A DNA stretch of 64,000 nucleotides from positions 2,407,127 to 2,471,126 of the forward strand of contig NZ_JAFMTA010000001.1 of assembly GCF_017916515.1 (NCBI RefSeq), given 5' to 3'. The notes beneath the pieces were generated by a model, which saw only the letters and a program-made list of their open reading frames with translations, did not search any database and was not told the DNA's origin. Positions 7,272 to 15,632 of the stretch are shown here, piece by piece (position 1 is the stretch's first letter; every line of letters starts with the position of its first letter). The translations under genes were made by a program, and so were the position numbers. The DNA is from Naasia sp. SYSU D00948 (GTDB lineage Bacteria > Actinomycetota > Actinomycetes > Actinomycetales > Microbacteriaceae).

Positions 7272-9998
7272 GTGCTGATCGGGCGCGACACGGAGCGAGC
7301 GGTGATCGCCGCGCTGCTCCGCCGGGCAGGCACCGAGCGCGGCGGCGCTCTCGTCGTGCACGGCGACGCCGGGGTCGGGAAGACCGCCCTTCTCGACGCT
7401 GTCGCGACCGACGCGGCGCCGGGGATGCGCGTGCTGCGGACCAGCGGGGTCGAGGCCGAGAGTCCGCTGCCGTTCGCGGCGCTGCACCGGCTGCTGCTGC
7501 CCCTGGTGCGCCGGATCCCGGAGCTGCCCGCACCGCAGTCGCGGGCGCTCGGCCAGGCGCTCGGGCTGGAGGCGCCGGACACCGGTACCGACACCGGGAA
7601 CGAGCGATTCCTGGTGTTCCTGGCAGTGCTGACTCTGCTCTCCGAGGCCGCCGAGCAGCAGGCGATGCTGTGCGTCGTCGACGACGCGCACTGGCTGGAC
7701 GAGGCCTCCGCCGCGGCGCTGCTGTTCGTCGCACGCCGGGTCGAGCTGGCGCCCGTGGCCCTCCTGTTCGGTGCGCGCGACGGCGGAGTGCGCCGATTCG
7801 ACTGGGGGGACCTTCCGGACCTGTGCCTGGGCGGCCTCGACGAGGCAGCGGCCGCTGCGCTCCTCGACCAGGTGCACGCCGGGATCGCCCCGGCAGTCCG
7901 CGCGGAGCTCGTCGCACGCACGGGGGGCAATCCCCTGGCGCTCCGCGAGATCCCCGTGGTGCTCACGCCGGACCAGGCGGCGGGTGCCACGCCGCTTCCA
8001 GCGCACCTGCCGCTCACCGACGGGCTCGAACGTGTGTTCCTCGACCGGCACTCACGGCTCAGTCCGGCCGGCCAGGGCTTCACGCTGCTGACCGCGCTCG
8101 ACGATTCCGGGGACGCCCATGTCCTGCGCCGCGCCGCCGCCATCGTCGGGGTGGCCGGGGGAGAGGCGGAGGCGGTGGTCTCCGGTCTGGTCATCGAGGA
8201 GGGCCGGCGGCTGCAGCTGCAGCACCCGCTCGTCCGCTCCGCGGTGCACAGCGCGGCGGCGACGGTCGAGCGACGCCGCATGCACGCCGCTCTCGCCGCC
8301 GCGCTCACCGAGGTGGGCGATGCGGACCGCGCGGTCTGGCATCAGGCGGAGGGCTTGGACCTGCCCGACGACGGGGTCGCCGACGCACTGGACGACGTCG
8401 CCGTGCGGGCGCGGAGGCAGGGCGGTCACGAGGCGGCCTCGGCGGCGTTCGAGCGCGCGGCCGAACTGAGCGGAGACGCGGACACCGCGGCCCGACGGCT
8501 CGCGGACGCGGCCGCCACCGCCTGGATGTCCGCGGAGCCCGGACGCACCCGGGTGCTGGCACAGGCGGCGCGAGCGAGGACTGCGCGCGCAGAGCTGCTC
8601 GCCGATGTGGACCGTCTCCGCGCCTTCGTGGAGATGAACTTCGGATCCCCGTCGCTGGCGCACGGCATCCTCGCCCGCGCTGCCCGTTCCATGACGGAGG
8701 TCGGCGACCTCCGCCGCGCCCGCGAGCTCGCCATGATCGCGACCGCTCTGGCCGGGTTCGGTCACGACTCCGGCGCCTCGATCGACCTGAGCCCACTGAC
8801 CGCCGATCCGCCCGCCGAGCAGGCCGAGGCGTGCTTCGTCGCCCTGCTCACCGGCACGGACCATCTGGTCCACGACCGGCTCGGCGAGGCGGCCGCCCAC
8901 CTCGCTCGAGCATTCGACCTCGCGGACGGACTGCTGCATCCGGACCTGCTGAGCAATCTCGGCCTCGCCGCCACGCATATCGGCGACGACCGCGCAGCGC
9001 TGCGGTGGCGGGCCATCGAACTCGAGCAGGGCCGGCTGAACGCCTCGCCGCTGCACACCCTCCACGCCCTGACCCGCGGGGGCCTCGTCCAGGCCGCCGC
9101 CGCGCTGTGGGACGAGCTGGACAGCGCGGCCGCCGAAGCGCTGGACCTCGCGCGCGCCACCGGGCAGCCGAACCAGCGCAGCCTCCCGCGAGCACAGCGA
9201 CTGCTCGTCGCCGCGTATCGCGGCATGGACGGATTCGACGCCGAGGCGGAGAACCTCGAGCAGTTCGCCGGAGAGCACCCCGCCGGGGTGCTCGATCAGC
9301 TCACCGCCGACACGCTCGCCTGGGCCCGCGCTGTCCGCGCCGGTCGGGCCGAGCCCGAGAGGGCGCTGCACCACCTGGAGCGGATCGAGCTCCCGGCCCT
9401 GCGCCGCGCGGCGTTCTTCGATCTCGCCGAGGCCGCCGACGCCGCCGAGGACCGGGACCGACTGACGGCCGCGACGGCGGATCTGGCCCGATACGCCGAG
9501 GCGACGGGCGCGGCGTGGGCCGCCGCCGCCGCTTCTCACGGTCGGGCGCTGCTGGCCGGCGACGACTTCGCCGACCTCTTCGAGGAGGCGATCAGCCGGC
9601 ACAGGGAGAGCCTCCGACGGTTCAACCAGGCCAGAACCCGCCTCGCCTACGGAGAGCGGCTGCGCCGGTCCCGACGCCGCGTCGACTCGCGCTCCCACCT
9701 CCGCAGCGCGCTGACGACCTTCGACGATCTCGGCGCCGCCGCCTGGTCGGAGCGCGCAGCCGAGGAGCTGCGCGCATCGGGCGAGACCGCACGCCGGCGG
9801 GAGACGACGGAGGCCGACGCGACGCTGACGCCTCAGGAGCTGCAGGTGGCGCGCCTGGTCCAGCAGGGCCTGGCGAACCGGGACGTCGCCGCCCGCCTGT
9901 TCATCAGCCCCCGCACCGTCGACTTCCATCTCCGCAACGTCTTCGCCAAGCTCGGCATCGGCTCCCGCGGTGCACTGATCGGTATCGACCTCAGCTGA
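7272..9998 (+). CDS. LuxR family transcriptional regulator with AAA ATPase domain (LAL type)
   Basis: The 908-residue protein has the LAL layout: an N-terminal AAA ATPase (Walker A GDAGVGKT at about 31-38, Walker B LCVVDDAHWLD at about 134-144), a long helical repeat middle (about 300-830), and a C-terminal LuxR helix-turn-helix (LTPQELQVARLVQQGLANRD through VDFHLRNVFAKLGI, about 845-900). Such regulators sense a ligand through the helical part and activate nearby genes. It precedes the DJ-1/ABC/MFS cassette at 10057-14182 on the same strand, its most likely target. GTG at 7272 is chosen because it follows a six-base-spaced TAGGAT. Confidence 0.9.
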   Translation: MLIGRDTERAVIAALLRRAGTERGGALVVHGDAGVGKTALLDAVATDAAPGMRVLRTSGVEAESPLPFAALHRLLLPLVRRIPELPAPQSRALGQALGLEAPDTGTDTGNERFLVFLAVLTLLSEAAEQQAMLCVVDDAHWLDEASAAALLFVARRVELAPVALLFGARDGGVRRFDWGDLPDLCLGGLDEAAAAALLDQVHAGIAPAVRAELVARTGGNPLALREIPVVLTPDQAAGATPLPAHLPLTDGLERVFLDRHSRLSPAGQGFTLLTALDDSGDAHVLRRAAAIVGVAGGEAEAVVSGLVIEEGRRLQLQHPLVRSAVHSAAATVERRRMHAALAAALTEVGDADRAVWHQAEGLDLPDDGVADALDDVAVRARRQGGHEAASAAFERAAELSGDADTAARRLADAAATAWMSAEPGRTRVLAQAARARTARAELLADVDRLRAFVEMNFGSPSLAHGILARAARSMTEVGDLRRARELAMIATALAGFGHDSGASIDLSPLTADPPAEQAEACFVALLTGTDHLVHDRLGEAAAHLARAFDLADGLLHPDLLSNLGLAATHIGDDRAALRWRAIELEQGRLNASPLHTLHALTRGGLVQAAAALWDELDSAAAEALDLARATGQPNQRSLPRAQRLLVAAYRGMDGFDAEAENLEQFAGEHPAGVLDQLTADTLAWARAVRAGRAEPERALHHLERIELPALRRAAFFDLAEAADAAEDRDRLTAATADLARYAEATGAAWAAAAASHGRALLAGDDFADLFEEAISRHRESLRRFNQARTRLAYGERLRRSRRRVDSRSHLRSALTTFDDLGAAAWSERAAEELRASGETARRRETTEADATLTPQELQVARLVQQGLANRDVAARLFISPRTVDFHLRNVFAKLGIGSRGALIGIDLS

Positions 9999-10056
9999 CC
10001 GATCCCGGCGATTCCACCGGCGAGAGCCTGCGGACCGTGGGGCGAGTCTTGCCTCC

Positions 10057-10590
10057 ATGCACGCCGCCATTCTGCTGTTCGAGCGGTTCGACGCGCTCGA
10101 CGCCGTCACTGCGCACGAAGCCCTCGCCGGCGCCGGGGTCACGGCGACCTTCGTCGGCGAGCGGATCGGCCCGGTGCGCGGTGACAGCCGGAGCATCGAG
10201 CTGACGGTCGACGCGGTCCTCGATGAGCTCCCGCACCCGGACATCGTCGTCGTCCCCGGCGGCGCCGGCATCCACCGGCACCTCGTCAACGGAACGGTGC
10301 ACCGGTGGCTGCGCGCGGCCGACACCACCTCGACCTGGACGATCGCCATCGGCGGAGGCTCCCTCATCGCCGCCACAGCCGGAGTGCTCGACGGCCGTGC
10401 GGTCGCCGCGGACGACCGCACCTTCGCCGTCCTCGGCCGGCACCGCGCAGAGCCGGTCCGTCAGGCGACCGTGATCGACGGCCGGTACGGCACCACCGTC
10501 TCCTCCCACCACGCCCCCGACCTCATCCGTGACGTCCTCGCCCTCACCACTCATCCCCAGCACCTCGACGCGAAAGGCACCCGCGCATGA
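10057..10590 (+). CDS. DJ-1/PfpI-like protein lacking the nucleophile cysteine
   Basis: A 177-residue flavodoxin-like DJ-1/PfpI domain, with VVVPGG (about 64-69) and the nucleophile-elbow region IAIGGGSLIAATAGVLDGR (about 97-113). In normal members the elbow reads C-T/H-G; here the aligned position is Gly99, so the thiol chemistry (glyoxalase, protease or amidase activity) should be absent. This suggests a sensing, binding or degenerated role. Its stop overlaps the ABC ATPase start by 4 bases (ATGA), making it the first gene of the export operon. Amidase-like DJ-1 domains also occur in AraC regulators, but no helix-turn-helix is present here. Confidence 0.82.
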   Translation: MHAAILLFERFDALDAVTAHEALAGAGVTATFVGERIGPVRGDSRSIELTVDAVLDELPHPDIVVVPGGAGIHRHLVNGTVHRWLRAADTTSTWTIAIGGGSLIAATAGVLDGRAVAADDRTFAVLGRHRAEPVRQATVIDGRYGTTVSSHHAPDLIRDVLALTTHPQHLDAKGTRA

Positions 10591-11507
10591 TCGAAGCAAC
10601 CCGGCTCACGAAGACCTACGGCGACCGCCGCGCCGTGGACGAGGTCACGTTCACCGTCCAGCCCGGCCGGGTGACCGGGTTCCTCGGCCCGAACGGCGCC
10701 GGGAAATCCACCACCATGCGGATGATCCTCGGCCTCGACGCTCCCACCGGCGGAACCGTGACCGTCAACGGCCGCCCCTATCGGCAGCACCGGGCCCCGC
10801 TTCGCCAGGTGGGCGCGCTCCTGGACGCCAAGGCCGTCCACCCGGGCCGTACCGGACGCAACCACCTGCTCGCGCTCGCCGCCACCCACGGCATCCCCGC
10901 CCGCCGCGTCGACGAGGTGCTCGAGCTGACCGGCCTCGCTTCCGCCGCCCGGCGCAGGGCGGGAAGCTACTCGCTCGGCATGGGGCAGCGGCTCGGCGTC
11001 GCGGCGGCGCTGCTCGGGGACCCGCAGACCGTGATCCTGGATGAACCGGTGAACGGCCTCGACCCCGAGGGCGTGCTGTGGGTCCGCCGGCTCACCCGCA
11101 CGCTCGCCGAGCAGGGCCGCACCGTCTTCCTGTCCTCCCACCTGATGAGCGAGATGGCTCAGACCGCCGACCACCTCATCGTGATCGGCCGCGGGCGACT
11201 CATCGCCGATGCGCCGATCGCCGAGGTCATCGCCGGCGCCGGCGCTCGCACCCTGGTGCGCGCCGAACGGCAGCACCTCCTGATGGAGCTGCTCGCCGAG
11301 GCCGGCGCCACCCTCGAGCGCGGAGAGGACGACGAGCTGCTCGTGTCCGGGATGGAACCCCGCGAGATCGCCGTCGCCGCCCACAGCGCCGGCCTGCTGA
11401 TCTACGAGCTGACCCCTCAGCGCGCCTCACTCGAGGAGGCGTACCTGGAACTGACCAAGAACGACGTCGAGTACCAGTCGCTGGCACTCGCCGGAAAGGG
11501 CAACTGA
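10587..11507 (+). CDS. ABC transporter ATP-binding protein
   Basis: The 306-residue nucleotide-binding subunit has Walker A GPNGAGKST (about 33-41), the signature YSLGMGQR (about 131-138), Walker B TVILDEPVNGLDP (about 151-163) and the switch His in LSSHLMSE. The C-terminal ~80 residues are the extra regulatory domain usual for drug or bacteriocin exporters of the CcmA/DrrA/BcrA type. It pairs with the permease five bases downstream (11513-12340). It likely exports a toxic hydrophobic molecule or peptide; the substrate is not deducible. Confidence 0.93.
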   Translation: MIEATRLTKTYGDRRAVDEVTFTVQPGRVTGFLGPNGAGKSTTMRMILGLDAPTGGTVTVNGRPYRQHRAPLRQVGALLDAKAVHPGRTGRNHLLALAATHGIPARRVDEVLELTGLASAARRRAGSYSLGMGQRLGVAAALLGDPQTVILDEPVNGLDPEGVLWVRRLTRTLAEQGRTVFLSSHLMSEMAQTADHLIVIGRGRLIADAPIAEVIAGAGARTLVRAERQHLLMELLAEAGATLERGEDDELLVSGMEPREIAVAAHSAGLLIYELTPQRASLEEAYLELTKNDVEYQSLALAGKGN

Positions 11508-11512
11508 CCGAC

Positions 11513-12340
11513 ATGACCACCACCACACGCTCGGACGGCGCCACCGCGTCGGCGCGACGCGACGGATCCGCTGTCACCTTCGCCCGCGTCGTCCGATCCG
11601 AAGCGGTAAAGCTGCGCACCCTGCCGTCCACCTACATACTGCTGGCCGGCTCGATTGCCGCGATGGTGGCCGTCGGCGCGCTCGCGGCCGGCGGACTCGT
11701 CCTCGCGAGCCGCGACGGTCACCCCGCCGCTGATGCCGCGATCCGAGCGGTGCCCACGGCGGGCCTGTCCTTCGGGCAGCTCCTCCTCGGCGCTCTCGCC
11801 GTGCTCCTGATCTCCTCCGAGTTCGGCACCGGCTCGATCCGGCCCACGCTCACCGCCGCTCCGCGACGGCTCGGCGTCCTCGCCGCCAAGGCCCTCGTCG
11901 CCGCTCTCCTGGGCGCGGTCACCGGGGCGGCGGCGGCACTTGCCACGCACCTCCTGGTCCAGCCGATCCTGGCCGAGGAGAACCTCGACTACCGCCTCGA
12001 CGGCCAGGCCGACTGGTGGGCTCTGCTCGCCACGGGTCTGTACCTCGCCCTGGTCGCGGTCCTCGCCGTCGCTCTCGGTACTCTGCTGCGCAACTCGGCG
12101 GGCGCCATCGTGGCCGTCATCGGCCTGCTGTTCGTCCTGCCCACCGCGCTCTCGATGATCCCGGGAGAGACCGCGGCGGACATCCTGCGCTACCTGCCGA
12201 GCGAAGCCGGGAACCAGCTGATGGCCACCGAGATCGGCGACGGGGAGCTCCGCCCGTGGGAGGGTGGCCTCGTCATGGCCGGATGGACCCTGACCGCGCT
12301 CGTGGCAGCAGCTGTCGGCTTCCGCCGCCGCGACGTCTGA
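11513..12340 (+). CDS. ABC transporter permease (ABC-2 type)
   Basis: A 275-residue membrane subunit with a short cytoplasmic N-terminus, then about six helices (starting near 38, 73, 110, 163, 190 and 245), with the EFGTGSIRPTLTAAPRR cytoplasmic loop that is typical of ABC-2 permeases of the bacitracin/daunorubicin exporter class. ATG 11513 lies five bases after the ATPase stop, so the two are certainly cotranscribed. With the ATPase it would form a homodimeric-NBD exporter. Confidence 0.88.
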   Translation: MTTTTRSDGATASARRDGSAVTFARVVRSEAVKLRTLPSTYILLAGSIAAMVAVGALAAGGLVLASRDGHPAADAAIRAVPTAGLSFGQLLLGALAVLLISSEFGTGSIRPTLTAAPRRLGVLAAKALVAALLGAVTGAAAALATHLLVQPILAEENLDYRLDGQADWWALLATGLYLALVAVLAVALGTLLRNSAGAIVAVIGLLFVLPTALSMIPGETAADILRYLPSEAGNQLMATEIGDGELRPWEGGLVMAGWTLTALVAAAVGFRRRDV

Positions 12341-12371
12341 TCCCGCTTCCCGCAACGACAGGACCTCCGCG

Positions 12372-13796
12372 ATGACCGTTCGGCCGCCCCGCGCAGCCCT
12401 GCTGGCGCTGCTGATCTCCGCCCAGTTCGTCGTCATGCTCGACACCTCGATCGTGAACGTCGCGCTGCCCACCATCCAGGCCGGCCTCGGCCTCAGTCAC
12501 ACCGGGGCGGCGTGGACGGTCAACGCCTACTTCCTGGCCTTCGGCGGGTTCCTCCTCCTCGGCGGCCGTCTCGCCGACCGGTACGGACGGCGCACCCTGT
12601 TCGCCCTCAGCGCGGCGGCCTTCACCGTCGCGTCCGTCGCCGCCGCCCTCGCGTCCACCGAGGAGGTGCTGATCGCCGCCCGCGCCGCCCAGGGCATCAG
12701 CGCCGCGGTGCTCAGCCCGACCGGGATGGCGATCCTCCTCGCCGCTTACACGGGACCCGCGCGAGCCATGGCGATGAGCGCCTGGGGAGCGGCCTCCACC
12801 GTCGGCGGCGCAGTCGGCGTCGCCCTCGGCGGCGGGGTCACGGCGGCCCTCGGCTGGCCCGCGGTGTTCTGGCTCACCGTCCCGATCACGACTCTCGCCG
12901 CACTGGCGGCGATGCGGCTCCCCGCCGACGCCTCCCGCACCCGCCGGGTGCGGTTCGACACCGCCGGCGCCGCGGGCATCACCGGAGCGGCCGTCGCCGT
13001 CATCTACACCGCTCTCGCCGTCCCCGACCACGGTCTCGGCTCCCCGCAGGTGCTCATCGGCGCCGCGGCGACCCTCACCGCGATCGGAGCGTTCGTCGTC
13101 CTCGAGCGGCGCGCGGCGGACCCGATCATCCCGCTCGCCCTCCTCCGGGAGCGGCGAGTCGGCTTGGGCGCGCTCGTCGGACTCGTCGGGGGAGCCGCCC
13201 GAGCCTCCTCGTTCACCATCACCGCGCTGTACTTCCAGCAGGCGCTCACCATGGATCCCGCGCAGGCGGGGCTCGCCATGCTGCCCACCTCCATCGCGGG
13301 GTTCCTCGTCACCGTGGCGGCCCTGCCCCGCCTCCTGACCCGGCTCGGCCCCGCACGCACCGTCCTCACCGGACTGGTCGTCCTCGCCGCAGGGCACGCG
13401 TGGCTCGCCCGCACCCCTGCCGGCACCGACTACCTCGTGGACGTGCTGCCCGGGCTGGTCCTGATCGCCGCCGGCGTCGCGTTCAGCTTCACCCCGACGA
13501 CCATGGTCATCGCGGCCGGGACCCCTGCCGCCCGCACTGGGCTCGCCTCCGGCCTCTCCAGCTCCTCCTCGCAGATCGGCGCCGCCATCGGTATCGCCGT
13601 GCTCACCGCCGTCGTCGCCGCGCACGCGTCCGGAGCGGCGACGGTCCCGGAGCTGCGCGAGGGCTTCGGCGCTGCGTTCCTCACCGCGGCGGGCATCGCC
13701 GCCGCGGCGGCCGCCCTCACGCTCCCACTGATCGCGCGGGCTCCCGCCGACGCGACCGCCTCGCCGGCGGCGACGAGCGCGGGAGGCGCGAGGTGA
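12372..13796 (+). CDS. MFS transporter, DHA2 (EmrB/QacA) drug efflux family
   Basis: The 474-residue protein has fourteen hydrophobic segments and the DHA2 signatures: LDTSIVNVALPTI (motif D1, about 22-34), GRLADRYGRR (motif A, about 64-73), and the central GLASGLSSSSSQIG repeat region. It is a proton-driven exporter of drugs or metabolites. It follows the ABC permease by 31 bases and overlaps the next gene by a GTGA junction, so the operon carries two different export systems. Confidence 0.93.
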   Translation: MTVRPPRAALLALLISAQFVVMLDTSIVNVALPTIQAGLGLSHTGAAWTVNAYFLAFGGFLLLGGRLADRYGRRTLFALSAAAFTVASVAAALASTEEVLIAARAAQGISAAVLSPTGMAILLAAYTGPARAMAMSAWGAASTVGGAVGVALGGGVTAALGWPAVFWLTVPITTLAALAAMRLPADASRTRRVRFDTAGAAGITGAAVAVIYTALAVPDHGLGSPQVLIGAAATLTAIGAFVVLERRAADPIIPLALLRERRVGLGALVGLVGGAARASSFTITALYFQQALTMDPAQAGLAMLPTSIAGFLVTVAALPRLLTRLGPARTVLTGLVVLAAGHAWLARTPAGTDYLVDVLPGLVLIAAGVAFSFTPTTMVIAAGTPAARTGLASGLSSSSSQIGAAIGIAVLTAVVAAHASGAATVPELREGFGAAFLTAAGIAAAAAALTLPLIARAPADATASPAATSAGGAR

Positions 13797-14182
13797 CCGG
13801 CGCCGCTCCCGCCGCCGAGCGAGCTCTGCAGCGGTACCTCGCCGCGATCAACAGCCACGACTTCGCAGAGGTCCGGCGCGTGCTCCATCCCGGCGCGGTG
13901 TTCTGGTTCAGCGACGCGACGTGCACGACCGAGGCGGAGGTGCAGGCGTACTTCGAGAACGCCTGGCGCATCGTGGAGGACGAGGTGTACGCCGCCGAGG
14001 AGATCGCCTGGCTCGCCGCCGGGCCCGGACTCGCGGCGTGCACCTACGCGTACACCTACGCCGGCCGACACGCCGGCGTGCCGGTGAGCGGACGGGGACG
14101 GGCCACCAACGTCTTCGCGATGCAGGAGGGGCGATGGAGCCTCGTCCACGAGCACCTCAGCCCCGAGCCTTCAGCGGAGTGA
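13793..14182 (+). CDS. NTF2-like / SnoaL-like domain protein
   Basis: A 129-residue protein from GTG 13793 that overlaps the MFS stop (GTGA) and has GGGAGGCGCGAG as a good Shine-Dalgarno. It fits a cone-shaped NTF2-like fold: an N-terminal helix RALQRYLAAINSHDFAEVRR, followed by VLHPGAVFWFSDATC and a C-terminal strand pair ending GRWSLVHEHLS. Such proteins are small-molecule binding or isomerase/hydrolase domains. Its coupling to two exporters hints at modification or sensing of the exported compound. Function is not proven. Confidence 0.78.
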   Translation: MTGAAPAAERALQRYLAAINSHDFAEVRRVLHPGAVFWFSDATCTTEAEVQAYFENAWRIVEDEVYAAEEIAWLAAGPGLAACTYAYTYAGRHAGVPVSGRGRATNVFAMQEGRWSLVHEHLSPEPSAE

Positions 14183-14349
14183 GGATGCCCGAGGCTTGCG
14201 GTTCCCGGCCCGCGTCCGCAAGGGTCTTCCGGCCCTTGTTCAGGGTTTTCGCCCCGGCCCACAGCACACCCACCGGTTCAGCGAGGTGACGGGAGGGTGA
14301 ATTGTTGCCCGCTTTGACGTTGGGGGCGCGACCGGAAACGCGCTCACCG

Positions 14350-14355
14350 TAGGGT
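14350..14355 (+). promoter_or_regulatory. -10 hexamer for a leaderless transcript (TAGGGT)
   Basis: TAGGGT stands six bases before GTG 14362, and no Shine-Dalgarno precedes that start. A TTGACG further up (14314-14319) is too distant (30 bases) to be its -35. Confidence 0.5.
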
Positions 14356-14361
14356 CGATGT

Positions 14362-15321
14362 GTGGCGGAGAGAGAGCCCACGCGCACTGCGATGGAGTCG
14401 CGCGATCCGGAGCTGGTCGCGGAGCGGATGCGCGCGCTCTGGAGCGACGTCCGGCTGGCTCCTCCCGGGCCCGATTTCGCCTTCTCCGAGCGCGTCGTGG
14501 CGACGGACGAGCTCGCCGTCGGCAGGGTGCGGTTCGTCGGCCGGGTGTCGGCGCAGCTCGAGCACCCGGGGCTCGTCGTGGTGGGCCGCGTCCGGTCCGG
14601 ACACCACGCGCTCACCGCGGGCAATCAGGCCATCGACACCAGCCAGCCCGTCTGGCTCGCGCTGCCCGACCGCCTCAACGCGATGCAGCAGGAGAACGCG
14701 GACCTCGAGTTCTTCAACATCGACTTCGCGCTCCTCGAGGAGGTGGCGCGTGAGCTGGCCGGCGACGACCGGCTCCGGCTGCTGTTCGAGGACAGCAAGC
14801 CGATCTCGGACGCCGCGGTGCGGCACTGGATCCTTGCGGCGCGGCACGTCCAGCAGGAGCTGCTCGGCAATCCCGAGGTCTGGGCGAACCCGATCCTGCG
14901 CGCCGACGGGCTGCGCGCCCTGGCCGTCGCCACACTCCAGCTCTTCCCCACCAATCTCGAGCCCGATGACAGCGCCGCGCGAGCGGATCCCCCGGCGATC
15001 CGCCGCGCCAAGCGGTTCATCGAGGAGAACCTGGACAAGAGCATCTCGGCACAGGACATCGCGACTGCGGCCCGTGTGAGCCTCCGCGGCCTCCAGTCCG
15101 CGTTCCGCAGGCACGCCGGCGAGAGCCCCACGTCCTACCTGCGCCGCGCCCGCCTGGACGCCGCCCACGCCGACCTGCTCGCGGCGCAGCCCGGCACCTC
15201 GGTGGAACAGATCGCGCGCCGATGGGGATTCGCCCATCTGGGCCGGTTCGCCCACGACTACCGCGTGGCCTTCGGGCGCCTCCCCAGTGCGACGCTCCGG
15301 GGCGAGTCGAGGGAGAGCTGA
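14362..15321 (+). CDS. AraC family transcriptional regulator
   Basis: A 319-residue protein: an N-terminal AraC-binding-like beta domain (about 30-170, with the TAGNQAIDTSQPVWLALPDR pattern common to actinobacterial AraC/ripA-like regulators), then a C-terminal double helix-turn-helix (about 215-310; ISAQDIATAARVSLRGLQSA and RRWGFAHLGRFAHDYR). It binds DNA and likely regulates nearby genes; the upstream export operon ends 180 bases before it. GTG 14362 is preferred on the TAGGGT spacing; the downstream ATG at 14392 is an alternative. Confidence 0.88.
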   Translation: MAEREPTRTAMESRDPELVAERMRALWSDVRLAPPGPDFAFSERVVATDELAVGRVRFVGRVSAQLEHPGLVVVGRVRSGHHALTAGNQAIDTSQPVWLALPDRLNAMQQENADLEFFNIDFALLEEVARELAGDDRLRLLFEDSKPISDAAVRHWILAARHVQQELLGNPEVWANPILRADGLRALAVATLQLFPTNLEPDDSAARADPPAIRRAKRFIEENLDKSISAQDIATAARVSLRGLQSAFRRHAGESPTSYLRRARLDAAHADLLAAQPGTSVEQIARRWGFAHLGRFAHDYRVAFGRLPSATLRGESRES

Positions 15322-15347
15322 GGACTGCCGTCCTTTCGAAGCGGTGC

Positions 15348-15353
15348 CAGTAT
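15348..15353 (+). promoter_or_regulatory. -10-like hexamer for a leaderless transcript (CAGTAT)
   Basis: CAGTAT ends six bases before ATG 15360, the same geometry as at other leaderless starts in this window; no Shine-Dalgarno is visible. Confidence 0.45.
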
Positions 15354-15359
15354 GGGCAC

Positions 15360-15542
15360 ATGCCCAGCTTGACCCGCCCCCGCAATGGCCGCATCATCGC
15401 CGGCGTCTGCGCCGGAATCGCCCGCCGCTTCGGCGTCTCGTCCTTCCTCGTGCGAGCCCTGTTCCTGCTCTCGCTGCTGCTGCCCGGGCCGCAGATCCTC
15501 ATCTACCTGGCGATGTGGATCCTCGTGCCGAACGAGCGCTAG
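15360..15542 (+). CDS. PspC domain-containing small membrane protein
   Basis: A 60-residue protein consisting of a single PspC domain: LTRPRNGRIIAGVCAGIARRFG followed by a membrane helix (about 27-53) and the terminal WILVPNE. PspC domains are linked to envelope-stress responses and signalling at the membrane. ATG at 15360 follows the CAGTAT hexamer by six bases; a longer frame from 15222 overlaps the AraC gene and has no start signals. Confidence 0.85.
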   Translation: MPSLTRPRNGRIIAGVCAGIARRFGVSSFLVRALFLLSLLLPGPQILIYLAMWILVPNER

Positions 15543-15590
15543 AAGCAAAGTTCCCGCCGACTGCATCCAAAGCGGGCACGATCCGGGAAG

Positions 15591-15625
15591 TCCTAGATGA
15601 AGGCACAAGCCGACATCATCTAGGA
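15591..15625 (+). promoter_or_regulatory. Inverted repeat whose right arm overlaps the Shine-Dalgarno of the DUF4397 gene
   Basis: Perfect 10-base arms TCCTAGATGA (15591-15600) and TCATCTAGGA (15616-15625) flank a 15-base spacer. The right arm ends within TAGGAGGA, the Shine-Dalgarno for ATG 15633. In RNA the hairpin would mask half of the ribosome site (thermometer or attenuator-like); as DNA it could be a repressor operator. Both readings are inference. Confidence 0.5.
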
Positions 15626-15632
15626 GGACCCC

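Noticed and set aside
7250-10204. 984-codon frame overlapping the LuxR-type gene
   Set aside because: Arg/Pro/Gly-rich alternate frame; the LuxR frame has Walker and HTH motifs.
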